Assembly: GCF_021130785.1 (NCBI RefSeq)
Contig: NC_060213.1
Coordinates: forward strand, 65,696,001 to 65,760,000
Origin: Homalodisca vitripennis
Lineage: Eukaryota > Arthropoda > Insecta > Hemiptera > Cicadellidae
DNA: 64,000 nucleotides
Direction of reading: 5' to 3'
Of the stretch, positions 36,641 to 47,267 are shown in pieces (the first letter of the stretch is position 1; every line of letters begins with the position of its first letter). The position numbers and the translations under genes were made by a program. Below the pieces are notes generated by a model. It saw only the letters and a program-made list of their open reading frames with translations, was not told the origin of the DNA and searched no databases.

Positions 36641-39600
36641 CAAGAACTCACCAAGTTTCTGTACTCCATGCCAATGATGCTGATCTTAGAACACATTAAC
36701 TTTTTATTGATTTTAAATCTAAGGGTAAATTAAGTAGATCAAGTGATGATTGTACGGTATTGAAAATTGTAAAATATTATTATTTACTCTAGTTATCTCA
36801 AACAAATGCGACCACTTCTAAATTGACAGGAAGCCACGAGTTACTTTGAATTAAAACTGTGACTAAAACTATTTTTTTTTAAATAATATCTCATCACATC
36901 GAAAAAACAAAAACTTTTGACATTAAAAAAGAAACCAACTTAGAAATAAGGCAAAAATATTGGTCAAAATAATTTTATTTTCTAACACGTAGATTAAGTG
37001 TGTCATGTTTGTAAATTTTTTGTAGTTTATTTTGAAATAAAATACTGTCAATAAAAAGTTGTTTTTTTTCATCTGGGTAATATTTTAATGCCTGTAATAT
37101 TTGTTTTCCGACTTTGTAAGAAAAATAAAAGTCAAAATCTCAGTTATTTTGATATTGCACAAAAATCAGTTTTTTTAACAGAAAATAAAAATCCACGGTA
37201 AAAAGCAGCTACTAACATTTGTAATAATAAATAAATTGTAGTATCTAACAATTGTATTAAGTCTACAAGGCGTTTTAAAGTGATATTAGATCATTACTAT
37301 AATGCCTGCCATATGGGCGGAGTTAGTTCTTGCCCATTTCCAGCGCCTGCAGACTCGGAACGCAGCCCAGGATTTCGGCTCGGTTTTCTCCGGCCCAGAG
37401 CGCGTTCCATTATTATAATTCGTTGGTTAAAACTGTTCCGGCGGAGTATGAAAACAGACTACGAAAATCAGTGACCTTTACGGCTTCCTCTCGCGATTTA
37501 AAAAGTGAAGCCAATGTCGTACAATTCTGTAAGATGCGTCAAATTAAAGCTCTTTAATATTGGCAATCTATTGGTTACATTTTTAAATATTAAAAAAATT
37601 TCGAAATAATTTTGATTATTGTTTACATTTTACATAGCGTTTTACAATGACAAGAAAAAAGTAGTAAGCGAGGATTTTTTTTATTTTTTGGTCAGACAAA
37701 ATTTGTCAGCGAGAAAGTTGTGTGAAAATAGATGAATATTTTTTTTGTAGTTTATCATTTTTTTATTGGATGTTTAGTTTAGCCTGTAGTAGCGTATGAA
37801 GTGATGAGTGAACGTTTCTGCCGGAACTGTAGTTGGCGCATTGGCTCACTGATACCGTATTAACTCAATAAATTAGTTTTATTGTGCAATAAAAATACCT
37901 TTACGAAAGAACCAAGTTAATTTAAACTAATTTATTAGTTTTAAAAAAATATTGTGGGTTTAATTGTTTATTGCAATTATATACTTTATTCCGTAAGTAA
38001 AGTTAAATTGACCACGTGGGAAGTTTCAAAAGTGAGTATGAAACATATTAAAATTTTTATACAGATAAATGAATAATGAAAACAACGAATATATTTTTAA
38101 ACATTTTTAATATTTGTACGAATATTTGTATTTAAAAATTTAGCATTATTCATTTTAATTATGTTTTGATTATGTATGTAATGTGTTGTTGTCATGAAAT
38201 GAGTATTATTACGGTATAAAGATTTATCTTACTAGCGTGGTAAAATAGATTACTAGTTATTTGATAATATTTTTTCGTGGATTTTAAATTTGGAAAATTA
38301 AAAACGCGTCACATTTACAATTACAGATGTACTGCTACTATAACGTTTTTTGTTAAATTACTCTCAACTTAATAGTTCCGTTTTCACTTCTATCGGCAGT
38401 CCCCACGACTGCTACTGTTTTTTTTTTTTTTTTTTGTGGTTTATAGCTTTTCTGTTTTAACTCAGCAAAACTCAACCTCAGGACTAACCAAACCTTCATT
38501 CTAGGCCCACTCTTAACTTCAGTTTCTCATTCTGTACATGATGTGTTCCAATTTCTTTTGAATTTCCTTTTCTTTGACCATCTACTAGGATTATTTTTGC
38601 TCGTGTTTACTCATTCAAACTAAAAGCGTTAACACTTTTTACTGATATAAAACTCTAAATGTCCAGATCCTCAGTGGAATATATGTTTGTAAGTCGGCAT
38701 ACATTATTGGGTAGCTAATATTACCCAAGAATTTAGGTGGCTAGCTGTAACACACAGGCAGAACGAGCTCATTCGATTTTTTAAACACACATAATGGAGA
38801 AATGAACGTTTTGAATTACTGCCATTTAATATTATTGTTTCTGTTAATATAAGTACGGTATTATTCTTTTTATATCATTTCTTTGTGTTACAAATCACTT
38901 ATAATGTACATCGCTCGGTATTTATCAATAGTTAATTTCTTATTTATACCTGATCTTTATTCTTGCTAATTATCTTGATAGCATACAATTTTGTAAACGT
39001 TACACGCCGTTGAAAATAAAGAATAAATTAATACTTATGGGAAGACAAGATGACAGATTGCGATATAAATGGTAGAAAATGTGTCATTTATGTGGTATAG
39101 TGTGTTTCTTTCCTCTAACAATTATTCTGTATACTACTCTAATAGTTGAACTGTGCATTAAAACTCTAAAATCAAAAGCAATACGTTCATTGTCTGCAAT
39201 ACTTCGTAAACATAATTTTATCTTATGTTAGTAGAAAGTGTTATATACTACACACAATTTTTTTATATATATTTCAACACATTTTGTTTACTGGTTGTTT
39301 TCCATTTGATTTACAATTTCGATGTCATATGTTTTGTAGCTTGGTTGTAGGCTTCCTCATGGATGACGTCATCAGTATAGATAATCGGGTTTATTTCTAC
39401 GTGGATTTCATAGTTGTTAATTTTTTGTAAAATGTTCAAAGACCTTTTAAAGTGGTAACAGTAGCTATAGGTAAGCAACCTAAAAGTGTTTCATATATTT
39501 TTAGTTCATTAAAGTGAATATTAGTGGGCCTTTTATTGCAGCTTTGCTTGGCTCGGACTTAGGCTAAGTCTTAGGTATGTAACCTGATTTACTTTCTAAA

Positions 39601-40270
39601 GCTGTCAGAAATGTTTTTATAGCCGGTTAATTTGCAGTACCTTTGCCAGTTAAACCCTCAAGTGAATCGAGTATTAGAATTCTGGAGCATCTTGATTTAT
39701 ATTACTGTAAATTTAGCTTAGTCATTAACATGCTGTTGTTTAATGGAGCTTCATCTTCTGTCAAAGTAGGACAATCTTGCTAGGCTCTATGAAAGGTAAA
39801 TCAAGACTATAAGTATGACCGAGTAATTTTTATAAAATTGTTAGGCTATTCTGGTGAATACATTCAATTGCCCCAGTAATGTTTAGTGAATACAAAAATA
39901 GTTTACCTACTGCACCCTAGGTGAAGCAGGCTTAGCCTATATACCAAAATTATTTCTTGATTTTTCAGTAACTTGTACACAAATTCCTTTGCCTTTCAAC
40001 ATACTTCAACTTGTATTTTTTGGCTTTGTTTTAGTATAAATTTAAAGAAACACTTGCACAAACATGACAATTGTTTTCATATGATTTAGCCTAGTATAAT
40101 GCGGAGTTTAGCAATCGGTAGTCCACCCGGGGAGACTTTAATAAGCGCCCTACACTCATTATTCGATTGCTATTATTGAACAATTCAATATATTATCCAA
40201 ATTCGATATGTAAAAATCGTACACAATGAGTTATAATAAATTATGGTAACAAGAAGAATCTCTATTTATA
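36641..40270. other. No supported gene
   Basis: AT-rich. A GC-richer patch at 37280-37557 is open on the plus strand (HYYNSLVKTVPAEYENRLRK and following), but I do not recognise it; it could be a retroelement tail. A run of 19 T lies at about 38419-38437. Confidence 0.4.
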
Positions 40271-40557
40271 ACTTGCCTGGGTAGGGTACAATAAGTGGAC
40301 CCGGTTTGTTATATCAAAGAATGTAATCATCGATACCTAATATTCTCATCTCAAATCCTAGACTATCAATCGATATAAGGGTCATTTTCAAATTGAGAGC
40401 AAATATCAGTCCCAGGCTAATAACATTTTAGTAAATGAACAAATAAAAATTATAATAGGTTAAGGATTAACAAAAGTATGCTAAGTAGTTAGATAGACCC
40501 ATTTAAAAATAAAATGATAATTAGTTATTGTCCAATAAATGTTATAACTCTCATTTT

Positions 40558-42782
40558 GTCCCCTCGCTGACTGTCCCCAACAGTTGCCATGAGAATGTCT
40601 CTACAAATCTACAATATAAATCTCTATTCTTCAATTGTAATACAAGGAGTAAGTCATCTTCCAATTATAATCTCTTTGACCATAACCTGTGAATAAATCA
40701 ATATTATTTCTAAATAAAGGATATTTTGCGTTTTTTTCATGTCCCCAGAACTATCTCTAAGACAACAACCTTTTTTCCAAATGCCACAAAAACACGAATT
40801 CAATTCCAGCGTTCCCTGTCTTGTGTGTTATGAGTTGTGGATATTCCGCGTTACAGGTTAATATTGTTCTTGTTCGACAAATTCGTAAAATCTTCTTTTA
40901 AAACCCAATCCAGGTAATTATTTATTTGCGTATATTAATTAGATGTCTCCTCGCCGACGGTAATGTAACAACGTATTTCTTGAACAATTGCGTTCATATT
41001 ATCGGTGTTGTGAGCCGTTACGGAATCGGACATAACCTCAAAATCTTACCGGGTCTAACTAAGTGCGTTGTTGAATTAGCGGAAAATCCTCGACAGAATG
41101 TCTCCTAGCAGACGTTACCGTAGAGACAGTCTCTTCGTGGACGTCCGCGAATGTACCTGCCGACGTCGGCGTTGAGACATTTTCCATCGGCGAGTAGACT
41201 TTTCATAACTTTAATTGAAATTTTAATAACAATTGATGTTTTTAATAAGTTTTCTTCTTACGTTAATAACCCTTACAGCCTCATGCGACTATCATAGCAG
41301 CCAGCAGAGGCAATTTCCTCCTCCCCAGCAATACTCATGGTATCTAGAGGATTATTTTACAATACCTCACAAACTCTGTTAACCCTTACAGCCCCATATG
41401 TCTTTCACAGCAACCAGCAGTAGCAGTTTCCTGCTTCCAGCTATATAGTTTTTGTAAGTGCTATTTTGATTACTATTTTTCTTTCTTTATAGTTTCATAA
41501 AAAAATGGGAAATAAGAAAAAGAAAAGCTAGTTACAGAAGACGCAAAAAATATAGGCGAGAAAGGGAACTAGCCAATGCATGAAATCGCAGATACAAAGC
41601 GAATTTTTCTGAACAAAAGTTAGAAAAAAACTGCAAAGAGATAGAGAACGATACCATCGCTTAAAACAGGAAAAAAAATAAAGTTGGTTAGTGAAATGAC
41701 AGAAAAAGAGAAGAAACAGAACAGAAAGGTTTGGAGGAAAACGAAAGGCTGCGCTTAGAAAGAAGAATAAAGATGAAGAGTTTATTAAGAAACACTCCAC
41801 CCAACAGTGACACTGAAGACTTAGCATTTACCAAGAGAGATTCTCGGTAAAAACAAGTTGGAAAAGAAATGGTTCGGAAAGACAGAGCCAAGGCATATAG
41901 AGAACTAAAAACAAAAAGAAGAGAACGAAAACTAAAAGCCAAACTAGACAAGTACAAAAAACGGCTTCAGAGAGAGCGATTGAAAAACACTAATTTAACG
42001 TCGCCTTCACCTAGAAAAAAAAGTGAGAAAATCTGGTTTGCCATGAAAAGGTATCACCGCATGTAAAAAAAGAGACTTTTTGCCGGATATGTCCTTGAAA
42101 AGCAGTTGAAATCGTCAATGAAAAAAATACGCTGCATAAAAAACTAAGAGAGTGAAATAACGTCCAGAGTTATCGGATCGAAAATATTAAGGAAATACAG
42201 AGTCCAGAAAGTTACATATTGTTATACTTTTATGATAATGCAAAAAAAGGAGTTAAACATGATTCCAGGAAACAGCTGTTGTTAGTATACTTTTAATAAA
42301 ACCCAATACATTGTCAGTGATTGTAGACGATTATCATCTTTTTGCTGATCGCAGTGGTCCCTCGCCGAAAAAACGTAGATGGCCGCTGTCTCCTCGCTGA
42401 TGGCCGATGTCCCCTCGCCGACACTTGTCTCCTCGCAGACGATTACTTTTTTGCACATTGAAACGTAAATAATGGAAAAAAAAGAGTTGTGTTTGTAATT
42501 TCGATTAAACAAAATCATCTAATAAACAACGTCAAGTAAGTTTTGATCATTACTTTTATTTTATTTTGGTGTTTTTTTTAAAAAAATCGTTCTGATTATT
42601 TTATTTTTCTCATTTGAGCATACAATTTTATAATAAAATACCTTCAATTCGTGAAAAATTATGAAAATTTCTTATATATTCATCTTACTGATGACAGTGA
42701 CTAATAAGATAATATAAATTGTGTGGTTTAACTTTTTAATTAAACCTTAAAATAAATGTTTTAATACTGTCGGCGAGGAGAC
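40558..42782 (+). mobile_element. Nested element with reiterated CTCGCYGA motif
   Basis: The ends GTCCCCTCGCTGACTGT (40558-40574) and complemented GTCTCCTCGCCGACAGT (42766-42782) match at 14 of 17 positions. Motif copies recur near the ends in both orientations: about 40946, 41098 (GTCTCCTAGCAGACG), 41178 (complement), 42352, 42392, 42411 and 42429. The perfect palindrome GCCGACGTCGGC lies near 41160. Multiple subterminal copies of the terminal motif look like transposase-binding sites. The centre carries a broken plus-strand gene. No clear target duplication was found (flanks ATTTT / ATAATTT). Confidence 0.65.
41490..42290 (+). pseudogene. Lys/Arg-rich N-terminal half of an uncharacterised transposon protein
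   Basis: Read across frames, the strand gives highly basic, coiled-coil-like sequence: EMTEKEKKQNRKVWRKTK (about 41690-41740), VRKDRAKAYRELKTKRRERK and LDKYKKRLQRERLKN in the open frame at 41869-42066. TSPSPRKK follows, then LFAGYVLEKQLKSSMKK and SRVIGSKILRKYRVQKV (about 42160-42215). From memory, this block order is the N-terminal half of a large, mostly unannotated protein family abundant in arthropod and cnidarian genomes. The C-terminal half of that family carries SDG and CDGIGG motifs and is seen separately at 48.06-48.8 kb. Several frameshifts and stops make this copy non-functional. Function is presumed to be transposition, by context only. Confidence 0.55.
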
Positions 42783-43102
42783 ATAATTTCAGGTATCTCC
42801 AACTTCAAATATAAAAAAAATATTTATAAACTGTAAAAATTAAGCTCTGCTACTTCAGTAACTGTTACTATGATAACTAAGGAGCACTGCTGTTGTGTTT
42901 TGAAATATTTTTTTATTTTTTTTTTTACTACATCATATTTGCTCTCAATTTGAAAATGACCCATAAAGTATTCTATAGTCCTCAATAACAATCGTATACT
43001 ATGTTTTAAATTAAAATATGAATTTAATATTTACAGTGATCAAACCAAATTGTTATAACCAAAATTAGGAAAACTGAAGATGACCATCTATACTCTTCTT
43101 AC

Positions 43103-43227
43103 AGTTAAAGTTGTTCCTTTCCCACAAATTTCACATAATGGGTTTTTCGGTATGAGGTCCAACATGTTGAAGTTACGAAAAACATGTCTTGTATCATCTT
43201 TCAAAGCAATGTCGTGTAAGTAGTTTT
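43103..43227 (-). CDS. Candidate exon, zinc-ribbon start of an IS1595/ISXO2-like protein (tentative)
   Basis: On the minus strand an uninterrupted 125-base frame encodes NYLHDIALKDDTRHVFRNFN, then MLDLIPKNPLCEICGKGTTL. It is bounded by AATATTAG (acceptor, before 43227) and GTAAGA (donor, after 43103). The 'F...NMLD.IPKNPLC.ICGKG' pattern resembles the start of ISXO2-like (IS1595-type) transposases in arthropods, where a CxxC pair opens a zinc ribbon. Its location inside the 40278-43454 TIR element suits a transposase exon. No continuation could be found, so it may be a relic; the assignment is tentative. Confidence 0.35.
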
Positions 43228-43489
43228 CTAATATTGATTGCCATTTTTAATAATCAAATGTTACTTATATAAAATTGAAATATTACATAACGAGTATTAT
43301 TTGAAAGTGTTTACAGCTGTTGATATAGATTATTTAAGTAAATTGTTCAAAATAATTAATCAGTATTGATTGATTATATCGATGGTTATAATTAAGTGAT
43401 ATCGTTTGCCAATTTCAATATAAAAATCCGGGTCCGCTTATCGTACCCTACCCACTTGCCCAGCTTGATATCAATGAGTAACCGCTTTT

Positions 43490-43690
43490 GTGAAATGGAA
43501 GAAAGAAATCTCCCCATGTTTACCAGAAGCCAAACCCACATGTTGAAGCCACTTAACCAAATCTCCTCACTTGTGAGAAGTATCTCACATATTTTCCTCA
43601 TATCCATCGCCATTTTAATAAGTCTCAAAATATTAGTTACTTTTTGTTGCTTATTATATATATTAAAATTACTATAACTAATAAGTTGAT
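43490..43690. repeat. Diverged third copy of a ~190-bp dispersed repeat
   Basis: This matches about 45240-45420 and 51300-51480 (the latter two lie inside the 3.4-kb duplication): TTGAAGCCACTTRAMCAAAT, CTCACWWATTTTCCTCATAT, ATTAGTTA. On the minus strand the three copies read with related peptides (KMAMDMRKICEILLTSEEIW versus KMVMNMRKFCEISFKSGEIC). Its coding status is unclear; stops occur in one copy. Confidence 0.55.
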
Positions 43691-43796
43691 TTAATATGGT
43701 AAGTTAAAATAAATTGTAATATAGAAGTTTTCCCTTGGATAAAAACAATCAAACTATTCTATATTAATCTAATTTTTTTTTATATATAATATAGAA

Positions 43797-44815
43797 TTTT
43801 TCAAAACATAGTCACCATCCCTCTCGATGCAAGTGGTGAACTGCGGGATCAATTTTTTCATGCCTGCCTCGAAGAAGTCTCCTGCCAGCTCTTTCGGCCC
43901 ACTTCTCCACCTCCCCCTTCACCTCCTTGTCCGTTGAAAACTTGTTTCCACTCATGTGCAACCTTCAGGGAAGTGAAGAGATGGAAATCTGAAGGGGCCA
44001 GGTCAGGGGAATACGGGGGATGGTTCAAAACATCCCATCCAAAAGAGTCCAGGAGTAGCTTCTTGGCGTTGGCCGTGTTGAGGTCTGGCATTGTCGTGCA
44101 GCCAGTCAGACTCTCTTCGTCAGCATGTCCCTTCTTTTATTCGAATTACCCTTTTCAATCTTTTTAGCGTCTCACAGTATTTTTGCCGCGTTGATCGTCT
44201 CCCCGTGAGGCAGATATTCAATCAAAATTATGCCTTTATGGTCCCAAAAACGGAAATGCCATGATTTTTTTGTCTGAAATCGTGGTTTTGAATCTCTTGG
44301 TGGAGGCTGGCAGGGTGTGACACCATTGCTAAGACTGCCTCTTACTTTCAGGTGTGTAAGAGGGGCAACCCAAGTTCCAAAACTCTTTAGAGCTCTGCAC
44401 TCGATTCAACTTGCTGTTCTGTCAGCTGTTTTGGGACCCACCTCGGCAGACAATTTCCAATATCCGAGAGTTTCTGTGATTGTTTCATGTATCAGGGATC
44501 TAGAGATTTACGGAAACATCGCAGAAAGTTCATCTAACGTCAATCTGCGATCGTCACGGACCGCAATCTCAATTTTTTTTTCCACAAGTTCGTCAGTCAC
44601 AATTGAAGGTCTTCCGCTCCTCTGATCATCATGCACGGAAGCATGGCGATTTTTAAACTCGCGACACCACTTGTACACACTCGTACGATTCATAGCTCCG
44701 TTACTGTAAAACAGTTTTCACCCTAATTATAAATTTCAACCGGAGCTTTTCCCTTCACAACGAGGTAGCGAATGACGGTGTGAATTTCACGCTTTGCGGG
44801 AGATACGATTGACAT
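43797..44815 (-). pseudogene. mariner transposase, copy 1, inactivated
   Basis: The reading frame opens with MSIVSPAKREIH at 44815. It has an in-frame TAG at 44725, HTH-like NRTSVYKWCREFKNRH and DDQRSGRPSIVTDELVEKKI, then DELSAMFP-stop (TAA at 44510). After a frame change come WDHKGIILI, LNHPPYSPDLAPSDFHLF (43858-44091) and, in another frame, the C-terminal CIERDGDYV. The left end is truncated at about 43797, so the last codons and left terminal repeat are gone. The right terminal repeat survives (44962-44993). Its domain order matches copy 2. Confidence 0.88.
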
Positions 44816-45479
44816 TTTTCATGAGAGATGCTACTGCGTCAAGAGTTTTCAACACACTAACCTCAGATTGGTCTCGTTTTGAAGGGGAGGAGTCAGACTA
44901 CGCGGCAGTGTTGCCAACAGTGTTGCCAACAAAAAGTATTCTCTACAGCTGTGAGAGTACCAGTATACTTACTTTCTGGAATTGCCTCGTAGTTTATAAA
45001 GTGTTATCAGCATATTTATCAATAGCATAATATATAGTAAGTATATTAAATAATCGGTTTCAGTGAAGTTAATGGTTGGAGTTGCCAATAAATATGTCAT
45101 CATTATTAACATATCTGTTCGTACTCTAGAAGAATTATAACCAACTTTGCCCTAGACCTAACTACCAGTAAAACTACAATATTAGCAGCTTGCTCGGATA
45201 GCAGTAAACAAACCGCTTGTATAAAATTTAAGTTAAGGATTCTCGCCATGGGTTTTACTTAGAGCCAAATCTAATCTTGAAGCCACTTGAACAAATCTCG
45301 TCACTTTTAAAAGATAATCTCACAAAAATTTCCTCACATTCATCACCATTTTCAAGTTCTCAAAAAATTAGTTAGCCTACTTTATGTCGCTCATTTTTAA
45401 CATTAGAAATTAGTAGGTTTTAAAAATTATTCTTTATTCTTAAATATTCTATTTTAATTAAAGCTCCCTAATTAAAACA

Positions 45480-46375
45480 AAACTTCTTATAGGGTTCCTC
45501 AAGGATCCATTTTTGGGGCCACTTTCTATTCCTCTGCTACCTAAAAGGAATTCCAGAGCTAGATAAATTAGGCTTATACACTGATGATGCTACTCAAAGA
45601 ATTACTGCTTCATCTAAAGAGGAAATAGAGGAGTTTGCTTTTCTCAGCGTATCAAAAATAAATCAGTTTTTTTAAAAGAAAACAACTTAATTTTAAATCC
45701 AACAAAAACAAGCTATATGGAATTTTGTACTAACCAATGCAGAAATAAAATTAATCCTCATATAGAAAATAAATGAAAGTGGCTATAGTTAAGGAAGAAG
45801 AAGTAAAGTTTTTGGGTTTACGTTAGACAGTTCGCTGACATGGAATAAACATTCAGAAAATATAGTTTCAAAAATTAACTCTGATATGCTCTTTGCAGAA
45901 TATCAAAATTATGCTCACAAGAAACTCTAAAAATGATTTATTTTTCACATTTTATATTTGGTATCTCTTCATTATATGGATCCACATCAATAAAAAATTT
46001 TAATTCAATTTTAGTGATATAAAAAAAAAAAACAATTCGTGTCATTTTAAAACTTAAATGGAATGAAAGTGTGAAGGATCACTTTCCTCAACTGGGTATC
46101 ATGATGGTTTACAGTGCATATATATATGAAACTATAATGTCAGTGATGAAATCGTACTCATAGCTTAGGCAACAGTGGTGAGATTCATAATTATAATACA
46201 AGAAATAGAAATAATATGGCAGTAGCTCAACATAACTTACACTTTTTCTGCAAAAAACCAAAATTTTTTAATTTGCTGCCAAGGAAATATAAAATTAATA
46301 AAAAATAAACTTAAAAGCTACCTGACTGACCCTCCGTTGTACTCCTTTTCTGAATTTTTATACAATTCACAATAG
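45480..46375 (+). pseudogene. Non-LTR reverse transcriptase fragment, copy 1
   Basis: Same content as 51543-52437: VPQGSI, a degraded YADD box (here YTDDA), LNPTKTSYMEFCTNQCRNK and the C-terminal HNLHFFCKKPKFFNLLP. It is broken by more frameshifts (extra bases in A, T and G runs) than copy 2, so no open frame longer than about 50 codons remains. Confidence 0.85.
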
Positions 46376-46757
46376 TTTTTACAATCATTAAAATTACATT
46401 GTATTATATTTCATTAGATACTAATGTAAAATCATATTTAGTAAACTTAACCATTTACTTTCTTAATCATGTGACGCCATTCATGTACACCATGACGTGT
46501 AACAATCGAATAAAGATATTTTCTGATTGTGATAATTGTAGTAACAAAATGTTGAATATTGCAAAGGTTACCATTTTGCTTCCTATAAAAATTCATTTCA
46601 TGAATTACCTGATTTGATTACCGTGTTACATTTTTAAAGAATAGCTGTTTTAAAACGCTCATGGTTGAAAACAGCTGTTTGATTGAAGAATATTGCTTGT
46701 GCTATAAAAACATAACCTAACTTCCATTACAGTTTTACTAATATTGAAGTTTGAGAA

Positions 46758-47145
46758 ATGGCTTTAAATCTTGAAAAAAAAGTGAAGGGTTGTGAGTGGG
46801 CTATTTCCTTTGGTAACAGTACATAAGCAATTAGACAATTTCAGATTGCCTACTCAGGAGTTGAAACCACCTAGCAATCCAACAATAACTAAGTGGGAAA
46901 ATCTTTTGTTAGAAACTGAAAGTGTCATAAAAAAGTACTCTAGAGGATCAAATGAGGAAAGAGAAATACTAGTATGCGCATATCAATGCTCCGCTCTTCA
47001 GAAAAAAAGGAATCACTAAGGAAGGTTGAACTTGAAACTGGTGTTCCAAAGTTTTCAGTACAGAGAAATAATAAGAAAACAAAATTAAATTTTACAAAAG
47101 TCACCTAGCCCATAATTTTCTTGAAGATGATCTGGACAGGAAAGG
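46758..47145 (+). pseudogene. Tc1/mariner-like transposase, N-terminal part, copy 1
   Basis: It starts MALNLEKKVKG at 46758 and carries an in-frame TAA at 46824 that copy 2 shares. It continues in another frame with PSNPTITKWENLLLETESVI and KKYSRGSNEEREI, followed by SLRKVELETGVPKF. Homology to copy 2 stops at about 47145, before the catalytic region, so this copy lacks the DDE/D domain. Confidence 0.8.
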
Positions 47146-47267
47146 GTCAATTCGTTTTCAAATCACTCAATAAAAAATAAAATTTGTTGCTCAACATTTT
47201 TAATTTGCCCAATTTTTTTATTATGAGTTCCCTATGGGTAGACAATCACAAAACACTATTTGAAAAC
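47146..47267. other. Junction between duplication copy 1 and the long-TIR element
   Basis: 122 bp of AT-rich sequence belonging neither to the duplication nor clearly to the long inverted repeat. It may be part of the element's left end that has no partner on the right. Confidence 0.4.

Larger units (their letters stand above)
40278..43454. mobile_element. TIR element (TGGGTAGGGTAC ends), unassigned family
   Basis: The termini TGGGTAGGGTACAATAAG (40278) and complemented TGGGTAGGGTACGATAAG (ending 43454) match at 25 of 27 positions through GGACCCGG. CTTGCC occurs immediately outside both ends (40272-40277 and 43455-43460), giving a 6-bp target duplication. The duplication is 7 bp, ACTTGCC, if the outermost T/A is assigned to the flank. 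A further perfect 28-bp inverted repeat lies deeper (40379-40406 and 42935-42962). The element contains a second nested TIR element and a candidate minus-strand exon at 43103-43227. I do not recognise the family from termini alone. Confidence 0.75.
43746..47145. repeat. 3.4-kb direct duplication, copy 1
   Basis: Near-identical by eye (about 96-97% over the stretch compared) to 49674-53195. Homology starts at AATCAAACTATTCTATATTA and ends at GATCTGGACAGGAAAG. In order it carries a mariner relic, the ~190-bp dispersed repeat, a reverse-transcriptase relic and the first part of a Tc1/mariner-like transposase. Relative to copy 2, it lacks the left mariner terminus and ~100 bp before it, and ends inside the transposase. 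Many differences are single-base insertions in homopolymers. Confidence 0.88.

Noticed and set aside
37280..37557. GC-richer open stretch that could be an exon or retroelement tail
   Set aside because: Suggestive composition, but no motif I can name and no splice or terminus evidence.
41528..41957. Open stretches on the minus strand rich in Phe, Leu and Ser
   Set aside because: They are the complement of the Lys/Arg-rich plus-strand gene relic.
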